A stretch of DNA of 64,000 nucleotides, from assembly GCF_000092925.1 (NCBI RefSeq), contig NC_014217.1, positions 2,108,001-2,172,000 on the forward strand, given 5' to 3'. The position numbers and the translations under genes are program-made. This document shows, piece after piece, positions 54,221-62,928 of the stretch (positions are counted from its first letter, which is position 1; each line of letters starts with the position of its first letter). The DNA is from Ancylobacter novellus DSM 506 (GTDB lineage Bacteria; Pseudomonadota; Alphaproteobacteria; Rhizobiales; Xanthobacteraceae). The notes beneath the pieces were generated by a model. It made no database searches. It had not been told where the DNA came from and saw only the letters and a list, made by a program, of their open reading frames with translations.

Positions 54221-54619
54221 ATGAGCCGTGCCCCATCATGCCCCTCCGGCTTCAGCTGTGGCCTCGACGCCACGCTGCGCGTCATCGCCGGCAAGTGGAA
54301 GCCGCTGATCCTCTATTTCCTGCTGCAGGGGCCGACCCGCTACGGCGAGCTCAAGCGCGCCGTGCGGGGCGTGAGCGACAAGGTGCTGATCCAGCAGCTA
54401 AAGGAGCTGGAAGCCGACGGCCTCATCGTGCGGACCGACTACAAGGAGGTGCCGCCGCGGGTCGACTACGCCCTCACCGCGCTCGGTCTCAGCCTGACCA
54501 ACGCGCTCGAGCCGCTCTGCTCCTGGGGCACGCAGAACATGGCCGAGGTCTCCCGCGTCCTCGCCCGGCGCGAAGAATGGCACGCGCCGAAGCACGCCGA
54601 GGTCCCGGACCCCGCCTGA
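54221..54619 (+). CDS. HxlR-family transcriptional regulator
   Basis: 132 residues: winged helix with SCGLDATLRVIAGKWKPLILYFLLQGPTRYGELKRAV and VSDKVLIQQLKELEADGLIVRT. The conserved N-terminal Cys (residue 13) is the one used for redox or electrophile sensing in this family. Likely regulates the divergent SDR gene and itself. Confidence 0.93.
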   Translation: MSRAPSCPSGFSCGLDATLRVIAGKWKPLILYFLLQGPTRYGELKRAVRGVSDKVLIQQLKELEADGLIVRTDYKEVPPRVDYALTALGLSLTNALEPLCSWGTQNMAEVSRVLARREEWHAPKHAEVPDPA

Positions 54620-54634
54620 CACGGCAAGCTCCGT

Positions 54635-55027
54635 TCACCCGGGAATGCGGGCGATGACCTTGATCTCGAAGTCGTACCCCGCGAGCCAGTTGACGCCGAT
54701 CGCCGTCCAGTTCGGATAGGGCTCCTCCGGGAAGACCTCGCCCTTGACCTTCATGATCGTGCCGAATTGGTTTTCCGGATCGGTATGGAAGCTCGTCACG
54801 TCGACGATGTCGTCGAGCCCGCATCCGCCCGCCTTCAGCGTCGCCTCGAGATTCGCGAAGGCCAGGCGGACCTGGGCCTCGAAGTCCGGCTCGGGCGAGC
54901 CGTCGCTGCGGCTGCCGACCTGGCCGGACACGAACAGGAGATCGCCCGATCTGATCGCGGCGGAATAGGTGTGCGCCCTGTAGAGGTCATGCCGGCCGGC
55001 AGGGAAGACGGCGTCACGCTTGGCCAT
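54635..55027 (-). CDS. Rid (YjgF/YER057c) superfamily protein
   Basis: 130 residues of the Rid fold (GDLLFVSGQVGSRSDGSPEPDFEAQVRLAFANLEATL). The residue that is Arg in archetypal RidA imine deaminases is replaced here (PYPNWTAIGV instead of a PxRxxV pattern), so it belongs to one of the other Rid subfamilies and may not hydrolyse enamines. It is convergent with the HxlR gene. Confidence 0.88.
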   Translation of the reverse strand: MAKRDAVFPAGRHDLYRAHTYSAAIRSGDLLFVSGQVGSRSDGSPEPDFEAQVRLAFANLEATLKAGGCGLDDIVDVTSFHTDPENQFGTIMKVKGEVFPEEPYPNWTAIGVNWLAGYDFEIKVIARIPG

Positions 55028-55082
55028 CGGGGATTCTCCATTGCTGGTTCGCTGGAAGGCGGTGCCGGCGGATCGGTGCCGG

Positions 55083-55229
55083 TCAGGCGCGCAGTTGGCG
55101 CTTGAAGAAGTAATGCAGCACGAAGTGCGCGGGAGAGACGACCGCGACGAGCTCCCATCCTTCAGCCCCCAGCTCCCCGAGGGCGGCGGAATCCAGGGTG
55201 GTTTCGACCACCAGATATTCCCACTTCAT
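55083..55229 (-). CDS. Small DUF4177-like protein (48 aa)
   Basis: MKWEYLVVET, then LGELGAEGWELVAVV, then a basic tail. This WEY...GAEGWELV pattern is that of DUF4177-like small proteins, function unknown. The ATG at 55229 has CGGAG upstream. It is one short unit upstream of the Rid gene. Confidence 0.65.
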   Translation of the reverse strand: MKWEYLVVETTLDSAALGELGAEGWELVAVVSPAHFVLHYFFKRQLRA

Positions 55230-55563
55230 GGTCCGTTCTCCGGTTGCTGAGCCTGTCTTGGGACGGCGAAGACTGGCCGGGATCCATGGCCATCGGAGGG
55301 CGCTTGCCTCTTCCGAATTCATCGGCTTCGGTATGGACGCGACCCTATCGTCTCGACGGGGCAGGCCGCGAGGTCGACGAAGCGACCTCGGTCCGCGCCG
55401 GCGTCAGAAGCTGGACGTCTCGGTCGCCCCGGTGAGTGGCTGGTGCGGACGACGGGAATAAAACCCAAGCGTCCGCAAAGCGTTATAGGCGCTGAAATCT
55501 GTTGCAAATATTAGATTCTTCCCATAACTTCTCCCAAAATTTCTCCCAAAATGAGGTATTGAG
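55230..55563. other. Probable left boundary of the integrated element
   Basis: No gene or tRNA is recognised in these 334 bases. The first 200 are GC-rich like the host; from about 55480 the DNA becomes AT-rich and repeat-bearing. The attachment site is presumably in this interval, but its core cannot be named without the right end. Confidence 0.45.
55529..55552. repeat. Tandem 12-bp repeat before the integrase gene
   Basis: TTCTCCCAAAAT occurs twice in direct succession, with a degenerate third copy at about 55517-55528, ending 11 bases before the integrase start. Iterated short direct repeats here fit integrase arm-binding sites or an autoregulatory operator. Confidence 0.5.
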
Positions 55564-57255
55564 GTGGGCAAGGAAGTTCGGCATCTGCAACATAAGGACG
55601 GCCGCTACTATGCCCGGCTTGGCATTCCGGTGGCGCTTCGATCCATCATAGGCAAGCGTGACTTCACCACCGCGTTGGGGGCAGATCGCACTGCAGCGCT
55701 CGATCAGCTCCCGGCCGCCATCGCGGCCATGAAAGCGGAGATCGCAGCAGCCAAGCGGCAGCTTGCCGCTCCGAAGCGCGACTATCGCCCGGCCCCGTCG
55801 CCTAAGCGCCAGCTTGCCCCCGTCGAGATCGCGCACCAGCACCTAGAAGCGCGGCTCGCTTTCGATACCGAAGTACGCGCCGGTGGTTCGGACCTCATCG
55901 GCATTGGGTCCCCCAATCCGAAATACGTGCGCCAGCTCCGCGACATAGCCGCCGGGCGCCGCCCCGATCCCCTCCCCGAGCCGATCCGCCTCGCGCTCGA
56001 CTTCGCCAAGCGGCATGGCCCGCTCGCTGATGAGGCGGCGACGCTGCGCATGCTCGCCCGTGCTGAGCTGGTGGCGCTCGATACCGAAATGCATCGGGAT
56101 GAAGGCGAACCGGACCCGCCGGTCCCCGCCGACCTCATCCCGCCTAAGCTGGAAGCGGACAAGCAGTCGCCGCGTATCCTGAGCGAGGATTCGACAAAGA
56201 CGCTTGGCGAGCTGCTGCCGCGACTCTTGCAGGAGCGCAAGCCGACCCCTTCGACCGCACGCGAGTACGAGGTGATGGTGCGCCAGTTCGAAGAGCTGAT
56301 CGATCCGCCGCCGGCAATCCATGAGATCACCCGCCGCACCGTGCAGCGCTTCAAGGACCGGCTGCTAGAGGCGCCGTCGAGCGCCACTAAACGCTTTCCC
56401 GGCATGACCCTGCCGGAAGCGATAGAGGCCAACAGAAAGCGCGCTGACCCGTATCCCGGCCTCGATCCGAAGACGGTGAACGACAAGACGCTCATGCGCC
56501 TGAATGGCCTGCTAAATTGGGCGGTGCGTCAGGACATCATTCCAGACAATCCGGCATCCGGCGTGAAGGCCGAAATCACCGGCGGGAAGGTGAAAGCACC
56601 GCCGCGCGTCCCGTTCGCTGCCGGCGACCTCACCAAGCTCTTCGCCCCCTCTCTCTTCGGCAAGGCGCCAGAGGAAACCCGATGGGCAATGCTGATCGGG
56701 CTCTTTGCCGGCTTGCGTCCATCCGAGAGCGCCCAAATGCGCTTGGACTCCGTGAGGCGCGAGCGCGGCGTGCTTTGCCTCGTGGTGGAGGAAGAGACCA
56801 AGACCGAGGGCAGCCGACGCATGGTGCCCGTGCATAGCACGCTGATCGGATTGGGCTTCGAAAGGTATGTCGCCGGCCTGCGCAGCACTAACGCCACGCA
56901 TCTATTCCCTGGCTGGTACGCCGACGGCATGCGAGCGAAGCAGGAAGCAGAAGCAAACGGCAGCACCGTCCTGAATCAGTTCTTCCCCCGGTTCATCCCT
57001 CGGCGCTTCAATGTGACCTACCGGAAGAACGCTGGCATTGCTGACCCGAGGAAGGATTTCTACAGCTTCCGGCACACCTTCAAGACAGGGCTGTCCAGTG
57101 CTGGCGTAGAGCGCGGCCTAATGGATCAGCTTTGCGGTCATAGGGACGGCTCCGCTGGATCGGTCTATGTGCATAGCGTCTCCGTCGAGGCACTGAAAGA
57201 AGCTGTAGAACGGCTTGTTTTCGACGGTTTCGACGCCACGACAATCAAGACCTAA
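55564..57255 (+). CDS. Tyrosine recombinase/integrase
   Basis: 563 residues. The N-terminus VRHLQHKDGRYYARLGIPVALRSIIGKRDFTTALG is a DUF6538-like arm-binding region. A SAM-like core-binding domain lies near 220-300. The catalytic domain has Arg in AGLRPSESAQM, the FYSFRHTFKTGL stretch with the second Arg, CGH, and the nucleophile Tyr in SVYVHS. It inserts and excises the element. Start is GTG 55564. Longer than simple phage integrases because of a charged linker. Confidence 0.93.
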   Translation: MGKEVRHLQHKDGRYYARLGIPVALRSIIGKRDFTTALGADRTAALDQLPAAIAAMKAEIAAAKRQLAAPKRDYRPAPSPKRQLAPVEIAHQHLEARLAFDTEVRAGGSDLIGIGSPNPKYVRQLRDIAAGRRPDPLPEPIRLALDFAKRHGPLADEAATLRMLARAELVALDTEMHRDEGEPDPPVPADLIPPKLEADKQSPRILSEDSTKTLGELLPRLLQERKPTPSTAREYEVMVRQFEELIDPPPAIHEITRRTVQRFKDRLLEAPSSATKRFPGMTLPEAIEANRKRADPYPGLDPKTVNDKTLMRLNGLLNWAVRQDIIPDNPASGVKAEITGGKVKAPPRVPFAAGDLTKLFAPSLFGKAPEETRWAMLIGLFAGLRPSESAQMRLDSVRRERGVLCLVVEEETKTEGSRRMVPVHSTLIGLGFERYVAGLRSTNATHLFPGWYADGMRAKQEAEANGSTVLNQFFPRFIPRRFNVTYRKNAGIADPRKDFYSFRHTFKTGLSSAGVERGLMDQLCGHRDGSAGSVYVHSVSVEALKEAVERLVFDGFDATTIKT

Positions 57256-57404
57256 ACTTTTTTCTGCGATTCAACCTGTTGCACTGATTCAGTTTTTCAT
57301 CTGAATCGGAATCCTTTCTGCGTTCGTTCTTGTTAATTCTCTATTTACCTGCGAATCGCAGGGGCGCATAATTTTGGCATGTCAACGTTCTGCATGCCTG
57401 CGTA

Positions 57405-58649
57405 ATGAGTACGAGTTCTTTCAAGTCACGCCTCGCCAATTGGCTTCTAAGCGACATTGAGGTGAAGTCGTCGCCTGTCTCTGGCGTCACAAATCCCGAG
57501 ACTTGGCTTGTCGATCTCTTGAACGCGAGCCCGGCACAGTCGGGCATCAGCGTGAATCCGACTACGGCAATGCAGTGCACGCCCGTCAACCGGGCCGTTA
57601 CACTCATCGCATCCTCCCTCGGCAGCCTTCCCGTGAAGGTGTACCGCCGCCTCGACAATGGCGGGAAGGAAGCGGACCCGACGCACTCCGCGTATGGCCT
57701 CGTGCATGACGACGCCACCGAATGGCAATCCGCCGCCGAGTTTCGCGAGCGGATCACGGCGGACGCGCTGCTACACGGCGCCGGCTTTGCCCTCGTGCAG
57801 CGTGATAGTGACGGGCGCCCCGTCGAGCTGATCTATCTGCCGCCCGGCAACGTGCAGGTGAAGGCTGATGACTATGGCGAGCCCTTCTATCTCATCGGCT
57901 CGACGCAGACCCGCTTCAGCTTCCGGAACGTCCTGCATGTCGCCGCGCCTTTCGAGCTGGCGCCGATCAAGGCGTGTCGCGAGGCCATCGGCCTTGCGCT
58001 CGTGCTGGAACGCCACGCGGCCCGGCTCTTCGGCAACGGCGCCCGGCCTTCTGGCCTGCTTTCGGTGAAGCAGTCTGAAAACCGGAAGGTCGACGACAAG
58101 ACCCTCGCGAACATCGTGGCGGCATGGAAGGTCGCGCACAGCGGCGACAAGTCTGGCAACACAGCCATTCTTCCGAATGACGTGGAGTATCAGCAGCTCA
58201 CGCTCAATTCGGTCGACGCACAGTTCGCCGAGATGCGCGCCTTTCAGATTTCCGAGGTTGCCCGCGCCTTCGGTGTGCCGCCGATCCTGCTTCAGGACTA
58301 CAGCCGCGCCACATGGTCGAATTCCGAACAGATGGGGCGGCAGTTCCTTCAGTTCACGCTGCTGCCGTGGATTCAGGCTTGGCAGGCGGCTTACCGCCGG
58401 GCGCTGCTGACGCCTGACGAGCGCGCTACGCACCTAATCGAGTTCATCGTCGACGACCTGTTGCGCGGCGACTTCGCCTCTCGCGTCGAGGGCTATTCGA
58501 AGCTGATCGCGGCGCGCGTGCTCAATCCGAACGAAGTCCGCGCCATGGAAAACCGCCCGCCCTATGCCGGCGGCGACGAGTTCGTGAACCCCAACACCCT
58601 CACGTCCGGCGCGCCGCCGGCATCCCCGCAGGAAACCCCTGATGCCTGA
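57405..58649 (+). CDS. Phage portal protein (HK97 type)
   Basis: 414 residues, family size normal. NPTTAMQCTPVNRAVTLIASSLGSLPVKVYRR, DALLHGAGFALVQRD, and the C-terminal AFGVPPILLQDYSRATWSNSEQMGRQFLQFTLLPW are characteristic. Forms the dodecameric ring through which DNA enters the head. No terminase gene lies before it. Its stop overlaps the next start by eight bases. Confidence 0.95.
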   Translation: MSTSSFKSRLANWLLSDIEVKSSPVSGVTNPETWLVDLLNASPAQSGISVNPTTAMQCTPVNRAVTLIASSLGSLPVKVYRRLDNGGKEADPTHSAYGLVHDDATEWQSAAEFRERITADALLHGAGFALVQRDSDGRPVELIYLPPGNVQVKADDYGEPFYLIGSTQTRFSFRNVLHVAAPFELAPIKACREAIGLALVLERHAARLFGNGARPSGLLSVKQSENRKVDDKTLANIVAAWKVAHSGDKSGNTAILPNDVEYQQLTLNSVDAQFAEMRAFQISEVARAFGVPPILLQDYSRATWSNSEQMGRQFLQFTLLPWIQAWQAAYRRALLTPDERATHLIEFIVDDLLRGDFASRVEGYSKLIAARVLNPNEVRAMENRPPYAGGDEFVNPNTLTSGAPPASPQETPDA

Positions 58650-59016
58650 GACCTCGATTGAACGGTTCCTCGGCGATCAGTTGCGCCGCCTTCAGCTCAC
58701 CAAGCCCATGCTCGAAGAGTTGGAGCGCACCAGCGGCATGGGCATCCTGGCCCTGTACGGTGCCATCCTTCATCGCACTGCGCATCACAAGCACCTCGCC
58801 GAGATCGTGCGGTGCGCGCTGATCGGCGGCGGCGCCGCTCCTCAGGAAGCCGCTGCGCTTGTCGCCATCTATGTCGATCCGTCGCCGATCCTGCCGGTGC
58901 TCACGCTCGTGCTGGAAATCCTCGACGCCGCTTTCGAAGGTGTCGAGCCGCCCCCCCGAAGAGCCGGCTTCGCCGCTGGCAGACGTTGCAGAGGTAGCGA
59001 ACAGCGTTCGCGCTGA
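58642..59016 (+). CDS. Phage protein, GTA-gp10/tail-chaperone-like, with likely +1 frameshift
   Basis: 124 residues as an uninterrupted frame. The body (LTKPMLEELERTSGMGILALYG ... VRCALIGGGAAPQEAAALVAIYVD) resembles GTA-gp10-like tail assembly proteins. After VEPPP the frame turns into Arg-rich sequence that looks unnatural; the +1 frame instead reads EEPASPLADVAEVANSV and stops at 59116, overlapping the next gene's GTG, as other genes here do. So the full product is probably about 157 residues. Family assignment is tentative. Confidence 0.65.
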   Translation: MPETSIERFLGDQLRRLQLTKPMLEELERTSGMGILALYGAILHRTAHHKHLAEIVRCALIGGGAAPQEAAALVAIYVDPSPILPVLTLVLEILDAAFEGVEPPPRRAGFAAGRRCRGSEQRSR

Positions 59017-59116
59017 CATCGCCGCCGCGACCGCCGTCCTTCGCGATGTCGCCGGCATTGATCGCCGCCGCGCCGGCCCGGTTCACCTTGACCTCGACGC
59101 GGAGGAAGCCGCGTGA
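58951..59116 (+). other. +1 frameshift site (C7 run) and frameshifted C-terminus
   Basis: A run of seven C (58951-58957) is read CCC CCC CGA in frame. Skipping one C opens 52 further codons to TGA at 59114-59116, four bases into the protease gene (GTGA). Either programmed slippage on CCC with a slow CGA codon, or a homopolymer indel. Confidence 0.6.
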
Positions 59117-59619
59117 ACCGCCTCGAAATCAAAGCGTCCTTCGGCGTCGACGACGCTGGCGCCATCACCGGCACCGCTTGGCCCTTTGGCACCCCGGATC
59201 GCGTCGGCGACATGATCGAAAAGGGGGCCTTCGCTGGCGCCGTGCTTCCCCTGCCCATGCTCTTCGGTCACGACCCGAACCAGCCGGTAGGCATCTGGGA
59301 AGCCGCCGTCGAGACCGATGCCGGCCTAGAGGTTCGCGGGCGCCTTCTCATTGATGACGTTGCCCGCGCCCGCGAGGTTCGCGCCCTTGTGCAGTCCGGT
59401 GCTGTCACGGGCCTGTCCATTGGCTTCCGCACGCTGAAGGCGGCACCCCGCGCCGGCCGTGGCCGCACCATCTCGGCGCTGGACCTCGCCGAAATCTCCC
59501 TTGTGACCATCCCTTCGCACCCTCGCGCACGGGTGCGCACCGCCAAGTCCGCCGACGCAGCAATCGCGCTCGCCGAAGCGATCCACCGCGCCGCGTCGGC
59601 GCTTCGAACCCCTGCATGA
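59113..59619 (+). CDS. HK97-family prohead protease
   Basis: 168 residues. LEIKASFGVDDAGAITGTAWPFGTPDRVGDMIEKGAF is the family start; the catalytic His is in LFGHDPNQPVG and Ser in GAVTGLSIGF. It matures the head by trimming capsid subunits. Start is GTG 59113 overlapping the frameshifted stop before it. The capsid gene follows after 10 bases. Confidence 0.94.
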   Translation: MNRLEIKASFGVDDAGAITGTAWPFGTPDRVGDMIEKGAFAGAVLPLPMLFGHDPNQPVGIWEAAVETDAGLEVRGRLLIDDVARAREVRALVQSGAVTGLSIGFRTLKAAPRAGRGRTISALDLAEISLVTIPSHPRARVRTAKSADAAIALAEAIHRAASALRTPA

Positions 59620-59629
59620 AAGGCCCTGC

Positions 59630-60769
59630 ATGACCTCCCTCGCCTACGCCCCGCTTGAACTGAAGGACGCTGACGACGAGTCGGCCGATATCGTGACCAA
59701 GGCGCTCGACGACCTCACCGCGTCCGTCGACGAGCGCCTGAAGGCAATCGAGACCAAGAGCGCCGAGCGCTTCACCAAGATCGAACAGAAGCTCGCCCGG
59801 CCGAACCTCGCCAATGACAACCGGAATGAGCCGAGCCTTGAACGCAAGGCGTTCGGTTCGATCCTTCGCGGCGTCGAGTATCACCGCCTGCCGGATATCG
59901 AACAGAAGGCCCTCACGGTCGCCAGCGATGCCGCTGCCGGTTACGTGCTCGCTCCGGAGGACATGACGCGCGAGTTCATCCGCAACCTCGTCGAGTACTC
60001 GCCGGTTCGCGCCTATGCCGACGTTCGCACGACCATCTCGCACACCGTGACGATCCCCAAGCGTCTCACGATCACCAACGCGGCCTGGACCGGCGAAGGC
60101 GCCACCACCACCGGCACCGAGCCGACCTTCGGCGAGATCAGCATGCCCATTCGCGAGCTGACCACGCACGTCGATATCGGCAACTGGCTTCTGGAAGACG
60201 CGCTCGAGAACGTCGAGGCGGAAGTGCGGCTCGCCCTCGCCGAGGACTTCGGCAAGAAGGAAGCGACCGCCTTCGTCAACGGCACCGGCACCCTTCAGCC
60301 GGAAGGCTTCATGACGAACGCCGATATCGCCACCACACTGAACGGCCATGCGACGAACCTGTCGGCCGATCAGCTCATCACTCTGATGTACGCGCTGCCG
60401 GCGGCGTACCGCAATCGTGGCACGTGGGCGATGAATTCCACCACTCTCGCCGCCATCCGCAAGCTGAAGAACACGGCGGGCGATTATCTCTGGCAGCCGA
60501 CGCTCTCCGCTGGTCAGCCGGAAACCATCCTCGGCCGTCCCGTCGTCGAGATGGTCGATATGGGCGATCCCGTTGCGAACGCCTTCCCGGTCATGTTCGG
60601 CGACTTCAAGGCGGCGTACCGCATCTACGACCGCATCGCGCTTGAAGTGAAAACGAACCCGTACCTTCTCGCCACCGAGGGCAAGGTTCGCTTCCACGCC
60701 CGTCGCCGCGTCGGTGCCGCCGTGGTAGGCCCTGCCGCACTGCGCAAGCTGAAGATGGCCGTGAGCTGA
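59630..60769 (+). CDS. Phage major capsid protein (HK97 fold)
   Basis: 379 residues. An N-terminal coiled-coil scaffold part (about 15-65, ALDDLTASVDERLKAIETK) is expected to be removed by the protease, followed by the HK97 fold: ALTVASDAAAGYVLAPEDMTREFIRNL, WLLEDALENVEAEVRLALAEDFGKKE, and VVEMVDMGDPVANAFPVMFGDFKAAYRIYDR. The probable cut lies before ALTVASD. Confidence 0.95.
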   Translation: MTSLAYAPLELKDADDESADIVTKALDDLTASVDERLKAIETKSAERFTKIEQKLARPNLANDNRNEPSLERKAFGSILRGVEYHRLPDIEQKALTVASDAAAGYVLAPEDMTREFIRNLVEYSPVRAYADVRTTISHTVTIPKRLTITNAAWTGEGATTTGTEPTFGEISMPIRELTTHVDIGNWLLEDALENVEAEVRLALAEDFGKKEATAFVNGTGTLQPEGFMTNADIATTLNGHATNLSADQLITLMYALPAAYRNRGTWAMNSTTLAAIRKLKNTAGDYLWQPTLSAGQPETILGRPVVEMVDMGDPVANAFPVMFGDFKAAYRIYDRIALEVKTNPYLLATEGKVRFHARRRVGAAVVGPAALRKLKMAVS

Positions 60770-60772
60770 CCT

Positions 60773-61348
60773 ATGCGGATCGCGGCCCCCGATATCCTTC
60801 TGGAGCTGGACGGGCGAACCTTCTCCCTCCGGCCCTCATTGGGGGCCGCGATCCGGCTTGCCTATCGATACGACAGCTTCACCCACGTCATGAAGGGTGT
60901 CGCCGAAGGCCGCATCGGCGTGATTGCCAATGTCATCGCCGAGACCTCGGCGCGTCCCCTGTCTGAGGTGCGCGCCGCGCTGGCGCCGCCGCTCAATAGG
61001 TGCCTCTTCCCGGCGATTGAGGCGTGCGTCGCGGTCATCACCGCGCTGACGGACCTCGGCGGCAACGATGGCGAGTCCGGCAACACCGGCACGCCCATGT
61101 CTTTCACCGACGCCTATCAGCACCTTTTCGAGGTGGCATGCGGCGCCATAGGCTGGACCGCCGACGCGGCCCTGAGCGCCACGCCTGCCCAGATCATCAT
61201 TGCCTACAAGGGCCGCGTCGAGCTGCTGAAGGCCATCTTCGGCAGCGCCGAGGATGAGGCACCGAAGGCCCCGCATTTCGAGCGTGATGAAGAGGGTTTT
61301 GCGGCACTGCGTGCCATGTCCCTCTCCGGCGCGAATGGGGGCGCATGA
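60773..61348 (+). CDS. Phage protein with tail-chaperone-like features
   Basis: 191 residues. The start (LLELDGRTFSLRPSLGAAIRLAYRYDSFTHVMKGV) resembles tail-tube/GTA-gp10 proteins, and the middle (ACGAIGWTADAALSATPAQIIIAYKGRVELLKAIFG) resembles tail assembly chaperones. Its position directly after the capsid gene is unusual for such a role. Its stop overlaps the HNH start (ATGA). Confidence 0.6.
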   Translation: MRIAAPDILLELDGRTFSLRPSLGAAIRLAYRYDSFTHVMKGVAEGRIGVIANVIAETSARPLSEVRAALAPPLNRCLFPAIEACVAVITALTDLGGNDGESGNTGTPMSFTDAYQHLFEVACGAIGWTADAALSATPAQIIIAYKGRVELLKAIFGSAEDEAPKAPHFERDEEGFAALRAMSLSGANGGA

Positions 61349-61695
61349 TGCCGATCCGCGCACCCCGAATTTGTGCCTGCGGTCATGTCATCGGCAGCGG
61401 CCAGCGCTGCCCTTGTCAGATACGCAGAGATGCCGAGCGCAACCGCCGTGCCGACGCCAATCGTCCGACAGCTCGTGAGCGTGGCTATGACGGCAAATGG
61501 GAGAAGGAGCGCGCCGCCTTCCTGAAGACCAATCCAACCTGCGTCCGGTGCGGCGCAGAGGCCAAGGTCGTCGACCACAAGATTCCGCACAAGGGCGACA
61601 TGCGCCTCTTCTGGTCGCGCTCCAATTGGCAGACGCTCTGCACGACCTGCCACGTCCGGTGGAAGCAGCGCCTTGAACGGAAGCCGCACCGATGA
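61345..61695 (+). CDS. Phage HNH endonuclease
   Basis: 116 residues. RGYDGKWEKERAAFLKTNP, then CVRCG and CTTCH zinc pairs around the HNH core VVDHKIPHKGD. This is the HK97 gp74-like group that works with terminase during DNA packaging in many phages. A CACGH...CPC cluster near the N-terminus may bind another metal. Here it is not next to a terminase gene. Confidence 0.9.
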   Translation: MMPIRAPRICACGHVIGSGQRCPCQIRRDAERNRRADANRPTARERGYDGKWEKERAAFLKTNPTCVRCGAEAKVVDHKIPHKGDMRLFWSRSNWQTLCTTCHVRWKQRLERKPHR

Positions 61696-61697
61696 TG

Positions 61698-62495
61698 TTA
61701 CGGCTCCAACGCCAGCATCATGCCCAAGAGGCCATTGTTAAATGCTTCCGCATCCACACTCGAATGCGCACGGCGATGGCAGTTCGGACAAAGGCCAATG
61801 ACAAACTTTGGACTGTCGGGACCTCCATCGCTCAACCTGCGAATGTGGTGCGGTTCGAGATAAGGCTGCCCATTCGGACGAATGAACGGAGCAGGCGCCG
61901 CGCATGCTTCACATTTCCCGTTCGCCCGCGCGACGACGTAGTTGCGAACGTCACGGCTACGCTCGAATACAGTGCGCATCCCTTGGGAGCGAGCCGGAAC
62001 AGGCGATGCGGCGGCAAATGCACGCTGCTGCAAATCCGCAATGGATGCTGCCGGAACAGCCCCCTCATCCTCCTCTTCGATGAGGGCCTCGATTGGCCGC
62101 AGTTCAAAGACAATTGCTTGGCGAAGCGAACCGCTCCGGTCCGGAGCAGGTTCGTAATGGAAGGCTTCGCAGACGTATTGGCCTTCAAAGCTAAGGCCTT
62201 CACGAGTCTTGCGGAAGACCAGCAAGTCGCGTCCGTCGATGTGGTGGTTCCTGATCGCGGCATTCCCTCGAATGAAGCTCATGTCGCCAAGCTGCCCCTC
62301 GCCGAAATACTCGAACACCCCATCGGGGCGCATCCGATCCGCGTAACCGTGAACCGTGCCGGCCTCTCCCGTAATCAAGATCACCACGGGATGCCGCCTA
62401 GGCGTGACAATGCCGCCCCGCTCCTGGCCCTCGAAGCGGTCGTGGATGTCGCGGCGGCGATTGTAGCTGCGCCCTCGTTCAAAGCCCCAAACCAT
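61698..62495 (-). CDS. HNH restriction endonuclease with SRA-like sensor (ScoMcrA type), inverted cargo
   Basis: 265 residues on the strand opposite to the phage genes. The N-terminal domain (GRSYNRRRDIHDRFEGQERGGI, GEGQLGDMSFIRGNAAIRNH, RQAIVFELRPI) is the modified-DNA sensing domain of ScoMcrA-like enzymes. The C-terminal nuclease has CEACAAPAPF, LEPHHIRRLSDGG and GLCPNCHRRAH. Such enzymes cut DNA with methylated or phosphorothioate bases. The gene is lower in GC than its neighbours and is convergent with the HNH gene, 2 bases apart. Confidence 0.87.
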   Translation of the reverse strand: MVWGFERGRSYNRRRDIHDRFEGQERGGIVTPRRHPVVILITGEAGTVHGYADRMRPDGVFEYFGEGQLGDMSFIRGNAAIRNHHIDGRDLLVFRKTREGLSFEGQYVCEAFHYEPAPDRSGSLRQAIVFELRPIEALIEEEDEGAVPAASIADLQQRAFAAASPVPARSQGMRTVFERSRDVRNYVVARANGKCEACAAPAPFIRPNGQPYLEPHHIRRLSDGGPDSPKFVIGLCPNCHRRAHSSVDAEAFNNGLLGMMLALEP

Positions 62496-62663
62496 CGAAT
62501 CTCACTCACTAATCTCGCTTACCCAAGAACCCTACCCAAAATCCGGCGCAGGCACCCGGGGGTATTGCAGAACCTCCGCATAAAGCCGAGGGGACCGGCG
62601 GGGGGAGGACTGCGCAACACACACCGAAAACAGAATTTTCACAGTAACAGGTTGTTTTAACTG

Positions 62664-62927
62664 ATGCCTATCGTGAGCCTTGAAGAGGCCAAGCGTCATC
62701 TCAGGATCGAAGGGAACGTCGACGACGCCTTGATTTTGGAGAACATCGCCGTCGCCGAAGGATACGTCGAGAGCTTCGTCGGAACCATCGGCGAGGTTGC
62801 CGATTACGTGCCGGACACGCTTAAGAAAGCGGTCCTTTTCATGGCGGAATACTATTTCGACGGCAACAATAGCGCCAAAGAACGTGCCGATGAGCTGATC
62901 TTGCCGTATCGGAAGTGGAGCTTCTGA
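62664..62927 (+). CDS. Phage head-tail connector (gp6-like)
   Basis: 87 residues, all helical: VSLEEAKRHLRIEGNVDDALILENIAVAEGYVESFVG and LKKAVLFMAEYYFDGN match the HK97 gp6-like connector family. It forms a ring under the portal. The 168 bases before it are AT-rich and probably hold promoters for this gene and the divergent nuclease gene. Confidence 0.88.
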   Translation: MPIVSLEEAKRHLRIEGNVDDALILENIAVAEGYVESFVGTIGEVADYVPDTLKKAVLFMAEYYFDGNNSAKERADELILPYRKWSF

Positions 62928-62928
62928 C

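Noticed and set aside
55230..55563. tRNA gene as the integration target
   Set aside because: No acceptor stem, anticodon arm or T-arm pattern could be found on either strand.
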